Assembly: GCA_016182485.1 (NCBI GenBank)
Contig: JACPGH010000003.1
Location: 62,001-126,000, forward strand
Direction of reading: 5' to 3'
Length of the DNA stretch: 64,000 nt
DNA from: Candidatus Kaiserbacteria bacterium
GTDB taxonomy: Bacteria; Patescibacteria; Paceibacteria; UBA9973; UBA2103
This document shows positions 17,040 to 24,660 of this stretch, piece after piece; position 1 is the stretch's first letter; each line of letters opens with the position of its first letter. A model generated the notes under the pieces. The model saw only the letters and a program-made list of their open reading frames with translations. It searched no databases and had not been told where the DNA came from. The position numbers and the translations under genes are program-made.

Positions 17040-17066
17040 GAGAGCCGCGACTGGGTCGCGGCTCTC
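17040..17066 (-). terminator. Hairpin terminator
   Basis: A perfect 12-bp stem (GAGAGCCGCGAC) with a TGG loop. On the minus strand it is followed by CACCCTTTTT, so it terminates the small zinc-finger gene; it may also help end mscL. Confidence 0.75.
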
Positions 17067-17085
17067 GGGAAGCGGAGGGGACGTG

Positions 17086-17283
17086 CTACCGAGCGAGATG
17101 GGCGATCAGGCCTTCGGGATAGTCGAGCTCGCCGAAGGCGAGCGCGGTCACCGGCACCTTCGGGCGGACGATGGGCGCCTTCTCCTCGCATGACTTGCAG
17201 CGCGTTGCGTCGGACACCGCATCGATCCTTTTCCGCGGGATCTCGATTCCGCACTCCAGGCACGTCCGAATTTCACACGCCAT
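17086..17283 (-). CDS. DksA/TraR-type C4 zinc-finger protein
   Basis: A 65-aa protein, MACEIRTCLECGIEIPRKRI..., with CLECG and CKSC motifs spaced as in the DksA/TraR zinc finger, including the IxxxRxxAxxxAxxC pattern. DksA-like proteins enter the RNA polymerase secondary channel, but this one lacks the coiled-coil part, so that role is unlikely. I chose the ATG at 17283; an upstream TTG at 17304 adds seven residues. It is monocistronic with its own terminator. Confidence 0.72.
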   Translation of the reverse strand: MACEIRTCLECGIEIPRKRIDAVSDATRCKSCEEKAPIVRPKVPVTALAFGELDYPEGLIAHLAR

Positions 17284-17391
17284 CTTCCATGCCTCGCTCT
17301 TCAAAGTGGGTTGCGGTTAAGCCGCGTTTCCCAAGGAACTTGGGCCGCAGGCATTCTAGCATTAATGCAAACTTAATGTAAGGCCCGTGCG

Positions 17392-17745
17392 TTATGCACG
17401 GTGATAACGGTCCGCGAGCCGTTTGATATCTTCTTCGTCGAATTCGCCGAAGGCGATTTCGAGAAGCATGATGCCGCCGGTGCCGCCGGTGACCCGGTGC
17501 GCGGTGTGACGTGGGCATGAGAAAGAATCGCCCTCGTGCGCCTCGCGCTCTGCTTCGCCGATGCGGATCGTGCCGGACCCTTTGAGCACGCGCCAAAATT
17601 CATCGCGGTTTTCGTGCGTCTGCAGGCTCCAAGCCTCCCCGGCGGCGATGGTATGTATCTTCACGGTGGTCTGCTCGTTCAGTGTGAACTGCTCGAATTC
17701 TCCCCACGGGCGCTTTACCTTTTCATGATGCGAAAGGATGTCCAT
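17392..17745 (-). CDS. Cupin, mannose-6-phosphate isomerase type II-like
   Basis: A 117-aa single cupin domain beginning RPWGEFEQF, with the metal ligands expected in LQTHENRDEFWRVLKGSG and CPRHTAHRVTG. This matches the C-terminal isomerase domain of bifunctional mannose-1-phosphate guanylyltransferase/isomerase, here freestanding. It probably interconverts a hexose phosphate. TATACT lies 7 nt before the ATG on the minus strand. Confidence 0.88.
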   Translation of the reverse strand: MDILSHHEKVKRPWGEFEQFTLNEQTTVKIHTIAAGEAWSLQTHENRDEFWRVLKGSGTIRIGEAEREAHEGDSFSCPRHTAHRVTGGTGGIMLLEIAFGEFDEEDIKRLADRYHRA

Positions 17746-17915
17746 AAAGGAGAGTATACCTCTACTCCGAACAAAAATTGATAGAACGCGGGAATTTAGC
17801 TAGTATGCGTCTAGTGCTATTCGGGCCTGCCGCGATAAGCGTTGCTTGCACGCTTTTCTCTGGCTCGCTCGGAGAGCATAAACATGTGAGGACGCATATT
17901 TATGCTTCCTCGCTC

Positions 17916-18172
17916 GCCGAGATAGCTCAGCTGGTAGAGCAGCGCCATGGTGGGTCGCAAACCCTGCCCACGATTTTCGCAAGAAAATCGCGAATCCCGA
18001 ATAACGGTCAATAGCTCCACGAGCCGAGACCGTGGCCCGAGTCATTAGCGGGCCCGAACGACTGACAAGGGTGTCCCTTGCGGACAAAGATACAGTCTAG
18101 CCCTCTTTATGTGGTTAAAAAAAGAGGTGAAAGCGAAGGCGCAGGTCCCCGGTTCAATCCCGGGTCTCGGCT
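17916..18172 (+). tRNA. tRNA-Thr (GGT), interrupted by an intron
   Basis: Exon 1 (17916-17951) carries the acceptor GCCGAGA, D-arm and GCGCC-ATGGT. Exon 2 (18136-18172) carries AAGGCGC, the T-arm CCCGGTTCAATCCCGGG and TCTCGGC plus discriminator T. CCA is encoded at 18173-18175. Joined, they give a standard 73-nt tRNA with anticodon loop ATGGTAA (GGT). The break follows anticodon position 36. The inserted 184 nt has group I intron features. Confidence 0.9.
17952..18135 (+). other. Group I intron in tRNA-Thr anticodon loop (184 nt, no ORF)
   Basis: The exon ends in U and the intron ends in G, as group I splicing needs. The 5' exon and GGGT can pair with the internal ACCCTGCC (P1), giving a U-G at the splice site. 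CGATTTTC/GAAAATCG with a GCAA tetraloop (17971-17990) fits P2. GACTG (18060-18064) pairs with CAGTC (18093-18097) inside an S-like AAGATACAGTCT (P7). CCTCTTT/AAAGAGG near the 3' end fits P9. P3-P6 were not fully resolved. It is small even for a bacterial tRNA intron. Confidence 0.82.
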
Positions 18173-18219
18173 CCAAAATCAAACCCAAAGGAATTCCGCC
18201 GGCGGCAATGCAGATACAA

Positions 18220-19422
18220 CTACAATCCGATGACCCGCATGAACTCTGCGGGAGTCGTGATGCCCTGCATCACTTTGTCTACCGCGATCTGACGCATGGC
18301 CGGATGCACTTTTGTTTTAAGCAGATCGCGCAGAGAAACAGCCGGATTGCTCTGCATCACATTCTCCTTTATCTCATCGTCGAAATGAACGACTTCGAAT
18401 AGGCCGGTACGGCCGGCGTAGCCGGTACCGTGGCAAACTTCGCATCCTTTCCCGCGTTTGAGCATATATTCCCCTGCAGGCAATCCAAGAAGCTTTAGAT
18501 CGCTTTCGATCGCAGGTACGTCTTCAGCGCAGGCGCTGCATATCTTGCGTACGAGCCGCGAAGAAATAACGCCGGTAAGCGCGTGCGAGACAACCGAGCG
18601 CGGGATGCCCATTTCTATCAGGCGGATGATTATTCCGGGTATGTCAAAAGTATGGAATGTCGAGAAAACCAAACGGCCGGTCAATGCCGCCTGAAACGTC
18701 ATCATTGCTGTTTCCGAATCGCGGATCTCGCCGAGCATTATGATGTCCGGATCTTGGCGCACGATTGCCCGCATGCCTTTTGCGAAACTCCACCCGATGG
18801 TCTCGTTAACTTGCATTTGGCGAAAGTCAGGAATTTGGTATTCGATCGGGTCTTCTAGTGTTATGATATTAAGCTGGGTATTATTGAGCGTTCGCAGGAA
18901 TAGATACAATAGCGTCGTTTTGCCGCTCCCCATCGGCCCCGTGATGATAATAATCCCGTATGGGGAATAAATAATTTTCTTTACAGTTTCAAGCTGCTCC
19001 GGCGTAAAGCCAATGTTGTCCATAGTTTCTGCCACGCTGTTTCGATTCAACAGGCGTAGCACGACTGCCTCGCCATAAACCGTCGGAGTTGTCGACACGC
19101 GAAAGCCGACCACTTGATTGCTCTGCGGATAGAGAAATTCGAAATGTCCGTCCTGCGGCATGCGTTTTTCGACGATATCCATCTTCGCCGAAACTTTGAT
19201 AAGCGAGGTGACGGATTCGGGCGAGACTTTTTCGAACTGGCCGAGCGTGTACAGTAACCCATCGACGCGTATGCGTGCTACCATGCCGTTTGGAACCGGA
19301 TCGAGATGAATGTCAGAGGCACCGAGCATCACTGCCTGCTCTAAAATGCCTTCCAACACCGCGGAGGGATCATCGGAATGCAAGGTCATTGATTGTTCAG
19401 GTTGGGCGAGTGTAATTTCCAT
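18220..19422 (-). CDS. GspE/PilB-family secretion ATPase
   Basis: A 400-aa ATPase from the ATG at 19422; an upstream ATG at 19440 adds six residues. Motifs in order: ASDIHLDP, Walker A GPMGSGKTTLL, Asp box LEDPIEY, Walker B IIMLGEIRD, His box STFHTFD, and the tetracysteine zinc site CSAC...CEVCHGTG. These enzymes power type IV pilus extension or type II secretion at the inner membrane. The usual N-terminal MshEN domain (~150 aa) is missing. No other pilus gene lies in the window, so its partner apparatus is elsewhere. Confidence 0.93.
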   Translation of the reverse strand: MEITLAQPEQSMTLHSDDPSAVLEGILEQAVMLGASDIHLDPVPNGMVARIRVDGLLYTLGQFEKVSPESVTSLIKVSAKMDIVEKRMPQDGHFEFLYPQSNQVVGFRVSTTPTVYGEAVVLRLLNRNSVAETMDNIGFTPEQLETVKKIIYSPYGIIIITGPMGSGKTTLLYLFLRTLNNTQLNIITLEDPIEYQIPDFRQMQVNETIGWSFAKGMRAIVRQDPDIIMLGEIRDSETAMMTFQAALTGRLVFSTFHTFDIPGIIIRLIEMGIPRSVVSHALTGVISSRLVRKICSACAEDVPAIESDLKLLGLPAGEYMLKRGKGCEVCHGTGYAGRTGLFEVVHFDDEIKENVMQSNPAVSLRDLLKTKVHPAMRQIAVDKVMQGITTPAEFMRVIGL

Positions 19423-19547
19423 AGGGATAAATGATACCACTCAGAATAGCTGTTCCCGGTCAATCCACAGGCCTGGAATTCTGTGCAGCAATGGCCGTAA
19501 TAGAAAGCACTTGCTCAATAATGATCTGTGTTATATTTTTGCAGTCC

Positions 19548-19620
19548 GCCGCCCTAGCTCAGATGGTAGAGCATCGCATTCGTAACGCGAAGGTCCGGAG
19601 TTCGATTCTCCGGGGCGGCT
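19548..19620 (+). tRNA. tRNA-Thr (CGT)
   Basis: Acceptor arms GCCGCCC/GGGCGGC, D-arm GCTCAGATGGTAGAGC, anticodon loop TTCGTAA (CGT) and T-arm CGGAGTTCGATTCTCCG; discriminator T with encoded CCA at 19621-19623. A second threonine isoacceptor 1.4 kb after the intron-containing one. Confidence 0.95.
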
Positions 19621-19646
19621 CCAAAATTCTACGTATTAAAGCGAAA

Positions 19647-19684
19647 TGCGGGCTGCAGCGGTCGAAACCGACTGTCAGCCCGCA
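19647..19684 (+). terminator. Terminator after tRNA-Thr(CGT)
   Basis: TGCGGGCTG pairs with CAGCCCGCA around an inner CGGT/ACCG stem, followed by CTTTT. It overlaps the 3' end of the convergent Nudix gene and may serve both directions. Confidence 0.7.
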
Positions 19685-20127
19685 CTTTTGAGAGCCCGCG
19701 TGCCGCACCACCGCATCGCTTCGTCGATGAGAACTCGGTGCGGCTCGAGAACATCCTTCATGAGCCGGACAGCCTCATGTCCGAAGGTCGCGACGATGGT
19801 CGGCTGTCCGTCCTCATCACCTACGAGCGCGTGCTCGTTCAGCTTCTCTTCCGAGACGCAGGCGATGCATAGGAATGGCCGATATGCCGCTCCCCGTTGC
19901 TCCACTGAATGGAGGGTGAGTCCCGAGAGCTCAAGACCGGCTTCCTCAAGGACCTCACGGCGGGCGGCTTCGATAATGCTCTCCCCCTGAGAGACGGAGC
20001 CGCCGGGCAGCTTCCACATAGCCCCCGACCGGTGCGCTTCCTTCACGAGCAGAATGCGCGTCGGAGATAATACACAGGTCATGACTGCGCCGCGGTCGGG
20101 TCCGCGTGCGATTGCCATCTGGCTCAC
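19675..20127 (-). CDS. Nudix hydrolase
   Basis: A 150-aa protein with the Nudix box GGSVSQGESIIEAARREVLEEAGLEL, preceded by MWKLPGG. It should hydrolyse a nucleoside diphosphate derivative; the substrate is unknown. A strong AGGAGGTGA Shine-Dalgarno sequence sits 6 nt before the ATG, one of the best in the window. Two TATAAT-like boxes lie further upstream, back to back with the prfB promoter, so the two genes are divergently transcribed from a shared ~95-nt region. Confidence 0.9.
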   Translation of the reverse strand: MSQMAIARGPDRGAVMTCVLSPTRILLVKEAHRSGAMWKLPGGSVSQGESIIEAARREVLEEAGLELSGLTLHSVEQRGAAYRPFLCIACVSEEKLNEHALVGDEDGQPTIVATFGHEAVRLMKDVLEPHRVLIDEAMRWCGTRALKSAG

Positions 20128-20224
20128 CTCCTCTCGATCGCACGAATGTACAGCCGATTATAATTATACTATCTGTCAATAAGATTGTCCACTATGTGCC
20201 AAAAACGTGGTATAATCTAGGTCT

Positions 20225-21106
20225 ATGGCCAACAGGGAAGAGAGGCTCAAGGAGCTCGAAGCGATGATGGCGTCGCCCGATTTTTGGCTGGATAAAGGGA
20301 CGGCACAGGCCCTCGTGCAGGAATACCAGAGCTTAAAGGCGGGTCCGCCGGCTGGCGGAGGCGACCCGCACGACAGCGGAAATGCGACTCTCGCTATCCT
20401 CGCTGGTGCCGGCGGCGACGATGCCGAGGATTTCGCGCGGATGCTTCGGCGCATGTACGAAGGCTACGCGGGGAAGAAAGGGTGGCGGGTTCGGGAGCTA
20501 CATGCCAACGAGAACGACCATGGCGGTTATCGCAACTTGCTGCTTGAGATTTCGGGCGCCGGCGCCTACGGGCGTTTAAAGCACGAGGCGGGAGTGCATC
20601 GGCTCGTACGCCAGTCGCCATTCAATGCGAACGCGAAGCGCCAGACTTCTTTCACGCTCGTCGAAGTGCTCCCTGAAGTGCTTCCAACAGAAAACATCCA
20701 ACTACCAACAGAAGAACTTGAGATACAGTTCGCGCGCTCGGGCGGCGCGGGCGGCCAGAACGTCAATAAGCGCGAAACGGCGGTGCGCATCCTCCATAAG
20801 CCGACCAATGTCTCCGCGCATGTCTCGAGCGAGCGCAGTCAGCTCGCCAATCGCGAGAAGGCGCTTGAGCTTATCAAGGCTAAATTGTTCGCGCGCCGCG
20901 AAGCGGCGCGCGAAGCGGAGCAGAAGGGGCGCTCGGTGGCCGCGACCACAGCCAACGAGTGGGGCAGCCAGATCCGCTCCTACGTCCTCCATCCTTACAA
21001 AATGGTCAAGGACCACCGTACGGAGCACGAATCGCACGATCCCGACTCGGTCCTCGCCGGCGATCTGGACGAATTTGTAGACGCCGCCGTGGCGGGTGCG
21101 TTATAA
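20225..21106 (+). CDS. prfB: Peptide chain release factor 2, shortened N-terminus
   Basis: A 293-aa class I release factor. The GGQ peptidyl-hydrolysis motif is at residues 176-178 (SGGAGGQNVNK), and the stop-codon tripeptide SPF (VRQSPFNAN) marks it as RF2, reading UGA and UAA. It is about 70 residues shorter than typical RF2, mostly in domain 1, and shows no programmed frameshift site. A segment reading LPTENIQLPTEEL lies just before the GGQ domain and looks like a low-complexity insertion. TATAAT (20211-20216) lies 8 nt before the ATG. Confidence 0.95.
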   Translation: MANREERLKELEAMMASPDFWLDKGTAQALVQEYQSLKAGPPAGGGDPHDSGNATLAILAGAGGDDAEDFARMLRRMYEGYAGKKGWRVRELHANENDHGGYRNLLLEISGAGAYGRLKHEAGVHRLVRQSPFNANAKRQTSFTLVEVLPEVLPTENIQLPTEELEIQFARSGGAGGQNVNKRETAVRILHKPTNVSAHVSSERSQLANREKALELIKAKLFARREAAREAEQKGRSVAATTANEWGSQIRSYVLHPYKMVKDHRTEHESHDPDSVLAGDLDEFVDAAVAGAL

Positions 21107-21115
21107 TCTAATTGC

Positions 21116-21151
21116 ATGTTTTCTTTCCAGTCACTAGTCTCCGGCCTCTAG
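21116..21151 (+). CDS. Possible 11-codon leader ORF before ftsE
   Basis: TATAAT (21102-21107) precedes an ATG by 8 nt, the same layout as leaderless genes here. The frame MFSFQSLVSGL ends 11 nt before ftsE. It may be a translated leader that helps ribosomes reach ftsE, or simply a 5' UTR. Confidence 0.25.
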   Translation: MFSFQSLVSGL

Positions 21152-21162
21152 TTCTCTAGGGT

Positions 21163-21840
21163 ATGATCTATTTCGACAAGGTTACGAAGCGCTACGGAGA
21201 CGCTATTGCGCTCGAGGACATTACTCTCTCGGTCGCCCCGAAGGAATTCGTCTCGATAGTCGGGCACTCCGGAGCGGGCAAAACAACGCTCCTGAAGCTT
21301 CTATTGGCCGAAGAACGCCCATCGGACGGCTCGGTATTTTTCGAGTCGATCAACGTGAACGACCTGCCATCGTCCGCCCTGCACCATTATCGCCGCAAGA
21401 TAGGCATGGTATTTCAGGATTTCCGCCTCATTCCGAACAAGACTGCCTACGAGAACATCGCATTCGCAATGGAGGCCATCGGTCGCACCGACGACGAGAT
21501 CGCGAGCGACGTCCCGTACATCCTCGAGCTCGTCAATCTGGGCGACAAGGCCCGGCACTTCCCGGACCAGCTCTCGGGCGGCGAGAAGCAGCGCATCGCG
21601 ATCGGGCGGGCCATCATCAACCAGCCGGATCTGGTGGTGGCCGATGAGCCGACGGGCAACCTCGACCCCATCAACGCGTATGAGGTTGTGGAGATCCTGA
21701 AGAAGATAAACGAGCTCGGCACGACTATCATCATCACTACGCACAATAAGGGCATCGTGGACGCAGTCGGCAAGCGCGTCGTCACCATGGATCGGGGGAA
21801 GGTAGTGCGCGATGATGCGAAAGGCAAGTATGTCTTGTAG
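21163..21840 (+). CDS. ftsE: Cell-division ABC transporter ATPase FtsE
   Basis: A 225-aa ABC ATPase: Walker A GHSGAGKT at 34-41, Q-loop in MVFQDFRLI, signature LSGGE at 137-141, Walker B LVVADEP with Asp161-Glu162, and the switch His in THNKG. The wording FQDFRLIPNKTAYENI is characteristic of FtsE. With FtsX it forms the complex that activates peptidoglycan hydrolases at the septum. FtsX is the next gene, but the pair is split by a 134-nt inverted-repeat element rather than overlapping as usual. Confidence 0.97.
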   Translation: MIYFDKVTKRYGDAIALEDITLSVAPKEFVSIVGHSGAGKTTLLKLLLAEERPSDGSVFFESINVNDLPSSALHHYRRKIGMVFQDFRLIPNKTAYENIAFAMEAIGRTDDEIASDVPYILELVNLGDKARHFPDQLSGGEKQRIAIGRAIINQPDLVVADEPTGNLDPINAYEVVEILKKINELGTTIIITTHNKGIVDAVGKRVVTMDRGKVVRDDAKGKYVL

Positions 21841-21852
21841 AATCAGCCTATG

Positions 21853-21986
21853 CCCGGTAGGACAACATGGCATCGTATCTTCGCTCCCAGCAATTGTGGA
21901 AAGCACCAGTGGCCGGCTATTATTAGATGTAATGAGCATTGCCGAACAGTTGATACGAGGAGCAATGCCATGTTGTCCTAACCGGG
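21853..21986. repeat. 134-bp element with 21/22-nt inverted ends between ftsE and ftsX
   Basis: Left arm CCCGGTAGGACAACATGGCAT (21853-21873) matches the complement of the right arm (21965-21986) except for one extra A. The ~91-nt centre has no ORF and partly pairs (CGTATC/GATACG). The right arm ends directly before the ftsX ATG. It looks like a MITE-like insertion or a large RNA hairpin. Confidence 0.75.
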
Positions 21987-21987
21987 T

Positions 21988-22914
21988 ATGAACTGGATGG
22001 TGATGCGGCGCGTGCTGGGGAGCGGAGCGAAGAACTTCGCGCGCGGCGGCGCCGTCTCGGCGGCTACCGTACTAATCATGACCGTGACGCTCGGCATCAT
22101 CGGTTCCCTGATCTTCCTCTCCGCCCTGCTCTCCTACACGCTAACCATCATCAAAGACAAGGTGGACGTGACTGCATATTTCATCACGACGGCGGCCGAA
22201 GGAGAGATCCTCGGAGTGAAAGAGCAGCTCGAGAAACTGCCGCAGGTGCGCAGCGTTTCTTACTCCTCCGCCGAAGAGAATCTCGCCTCCTTCCGCGCCC
22301 GGCACGCCACCGACCAGCTGACGCTCCAGGCCCTCGATGAGCTCGGCGGCAACCCGCTCTCCGCCTCGCTTGAGGTGCGCGCCAAGGATCCCTCCGAATA
22401 CGAGAGCATCGTCAATTTTCTGGAAGCCTCGCCTACGCTCTCGGCGGGCGGAGCTTCGATCATCAGCCGCGTTAATTACTGGCAGAATAAGGAAGTTATC
22501 GATCGGCTCACGTTAGCTATTCGGGCGACCCGCGATATAGGATTCGCGGTGGTCACCCTCTTCGCCATAGCTTCGATCCTTATTGCCTTCGCGACCATCC
22601 GGCTCGCGATATATACCGCGCGCGATGAGATCGCCGTCATGCGGCTCATGGGCGCCTCTAATTCCTACATTAGGGGGCCGTTCGTAGTCACAGGGGTCAT
22701 CACGGGCGTAATCGCCTCAATTCTCATACTTATCATCTTCTGGCCTCTCTCCTGGTATGCCGGCGTAAAGACGTCTAACTGGTTCAACGGCTTCAATGTC
22801 GCGCAATATTACGGCAGACATTTCGTCCTCTTCTTCTCCGTGCTCGTAAGCTCGGGCATGGTACTCGGCGCGATCGCGTCGATATTTGCTATCCGCAAGT
22901 ACCTGAAGGTTTGA
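21988..22914 (+). CDS. ftsX: Cell-division protein FtsX
   Basis: A 308-aa permease: TM1 near residues 25-50, a ~120-residue extracellular domain (DKVDVTAYF... as in FtsX), then three C-terminal TM helices containing AVMRLMGASNSYIRGPF, the conserved cytoplasmic FtsX loop. It couples FtsE ATP hydrolysis to extracellular hydrolase activation. An alternative ATG three codons later is possible. pyrG begins 5 nt after its stop. Confidence 0.95.
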   Translation: MNWMVMRRVLGSGAKNFARGGAVSAATVLIMTVTLGIIGSLIFLSALLSYTLTIIKDKVDVTAYFITTAAEGEILGVKEQLEKLPQVRSVSYSSAEENLASFRARHATDQLTLQALDELGGNPLSASLEVRAKDPSEYESIVNFLEASPTLSAGGASIISRVNYWQNKEVIDRLTLAIRATRDIGFAVVTLFAIASILIAFATIRLAIYTARDEIAVMRLMGASNSYIRGPFVVTGVITGVIASILILIIFWPLSWYAGVKTSNWFNGFNVAQYYGRHFVLFFSVLVSSGMVLGAIASIFAIRKYLKV

Positions 22915-22919
22915 GGGGT

Positions 22920-24653
22920 ATGGCGCGCGACGGACATAAGTACATATTCGTCTTAGGCGGGGTGATGAGCGGCGTAGGGAAGGGGGTCGCAGTCAGCTCG
23001 ATCGGCCTGATTCTCGAGCAGAGCGGCCACCCGGTAAATCTGGTGAAGATAGATCCCTATCTCAACGTAGACGCCGGCACGATGAATCCCACCGAGCACG
23101 GCGAAGTGTTCGTCTTAAAGAGCGGGCTCGAGACAGACCAGGACATGGGCAATTACGAGCGGTTTCTCGGCCGCGATCTCACGAACGACGACTACATGAC
23201 GAGCGGCATGGTCTACCAGGCCGTTATCAACCGCGAGCGCGCGCTGGGCTATGGTGGCAAATGCGTGGAGGCGATTCCGCACATCCGAGATGAGATCATC
23301 CGCCGCATCGAAGCGGCGGCTTCGTATAACGGCAGTCGCATCTCGGTCATCGAGATCGGCGGAACGATCGGCGATTTCCAGAACGCGCTCTTTATCGAGG
23401 CGGCGCGGGTACTCAAAATGCAGCGCCCAGAGGACGTGTTGTTCGTCATGGTTTCGTATCTGCCGACCCCTGGCACTCTGGGAGAGATGAAAACGAAGCC
23501 GACGCAGACGGCCGTCCGGGATCTCAATTCCTACGGCGTACAGCCGGATTTCATTATCGCGCGCTCCAAGGAGCCGGTGGACGAGAAGCGCAAGGAGAAA
23601 CTCGCGATCTGGTGCAACGTCCGCAAGGATCATGTGATCTCGGCACCGGATATCAAGTCTATTTACGAGGCGCCGCTCAACTTCGAGAAGGACAAGATCG
23701 GCGAGATGTTACTCGAGGCGCTTCATTTAAACAGCGCGAAGAAGCCGAATCTCTCCAAATGGAGCAAATTCGTGAAGGCGGCCATGAACAAGACTGCGCC
23801 GGAAGTCTCGATCGCGATAGTGGGAAAATATTTTGATACGGGCGATTTCGTGCTCTCGGACGCGTACCTGTCGGTCATCGAGGCAATAAAATTCTCGGCC
23901 GCGGCGCTCGGCCAGCGAGCGAAGATAAGCTGGGTCAATTCAAAAGATATTGAAAAAGCCTGCCTGCCGGCAGGCAGGGGCGGCGCGAAGGCGCTCGCGG
24001 CACTGGCCGGCTATCACGGCATTATAGTGCCGGGCGGCTTCGGCGAGAGCGGGATAGAAGGGAAGATCAGGGCCATTCAATACGCGCGCGAGCACAAAAT
24101 CCCTTACTTCGGCCTCTGCTACGGGATGCAGCTCATGGTGATCGAATATGCGCGCCATGTCCTCGGTTTGAAGCGCGCGCACACTACTGAAATCCAGAAA
24201 AATTCCGAAGATCCTATAGTAGACGTGATGCTCGAGCAGAAGAAGCATTTAGCCGATAACAAGTACGGCGGCACCATGCGGCTCGGCTCCTATCCGGCCT
24301 ACCTCAAGAAGGGGACGATGGCGCGCGCGGCGTATAAGAAAGAGCTTATCGAAGAGCGACACCGCCATCGCTACGAGATCAATCCGGCCTATGTGAAAAA
24401 GCTCGAGGCGGCCGGCCTCGTCTTCTCCGGCACTTCACCGGACGGCGTACTCATGGAGATAGCGGAATTGCCGCGTGCGGAGCATCCCTTCATGCTCGGG
24501 ACGCAATTCCACCCCGAGCTCCAGGCGCGCCCGCTCGCGCCGCACCCGCTCTTCACAGAATTCCTGAAAGCGGCAGTCGCGCAGAAAAAGAAAAAGCATT
24601 TGGTATCAGCAGTCGTTAGGAAAGCTGTCGGGAGACTTGCGAGAAAGAAATAA
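22920..24653 (+). CDS. pyrG: CTP synthase
   Basis: A 577-aa enzyme making CTP from UTP, ATP and glutamine. The amidoligase domain starts YIFVLGGVMSGVGKG (P-loop 13-22) with KIDPYLNVDAGTMNPTEHGEV. The glutaminase domain has Cys400 in GLCYGMQ and QFHPE near the end. I chose the ATG at 22920 after GAGGGGT; a TTG at 22911 overlaps the ftsX stop. Near residue 350 an in-frame 20-bp palindrome encodes the extra CLPAGRGG in the linker before the glutaminase domain. Otherwise length and motifs are normal. Confidence 0.97.
   Translation: MARDGHKYIFVLGGVMSGVGKGVAVSSIGLILEQSGHPVNLVKIDPYLNVDAGTMNPTEHGEVFVLKSGLETDQDMGNYERFLGRDLTNDDYMTSGMVYQAVINRERALGYGGKCVEAIPHIRDEIIRRIEAAASYNGSRISVIEIGGTIGDFQNALFIEAARVLKMQRPEDVLFVMVSYLPTPGTLGEMKTKPTQTAVRDLNSYGVQPDFIIARSKEPVDEKRKEKLAIWCNVRKDHVISAPDIKSIYEAPLNFEKDKIGEMLLEALHLNSAKKPNLSKWSKFVKAAMNKTAPEVSIAIVGKYFDTGDFVLSDAYLSVIEAIKFSAAALGQRAKISWVNSKDIEKACLPAGRGGAKALAALAGYHGIIVPGGFGESGIEGKIRAIQYAREHKIPYFGLCYGMQLMVIEYARHVLGLKRAHTTEIQKNSEDPIVDVMLEQKKHLADNKYGGTMRLGSYPAYLKKGTMARAAYKKELIEERHRHRYEINPAYVKKLEAAGLVFSGTSPDGVLMEIAELPRAEHPFMLGTQFHPELQARPLAPHPLFTEFLKAAVAQKKKKHLVSAVVRKAVGRLARKK
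23959..23978. repeat. 20-bp palindrome inserted in pyrG
   Basis: CCTGCCTGCCGGCAGGCAGG is a perfect palindrome in frame inside pyrG. Close relatives occur in typA (63341-63360) and in the intergenic region at 60269-60318. Confidence 0.8.
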
Positions 24654-24660
24654 TCGTATC

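Noticed and set aside
16133..17263. 376-codon minus-strand frame
   Set aside because: Runs antisense to guaA, mscL and a terminator; composition is typical of a shadow frame.
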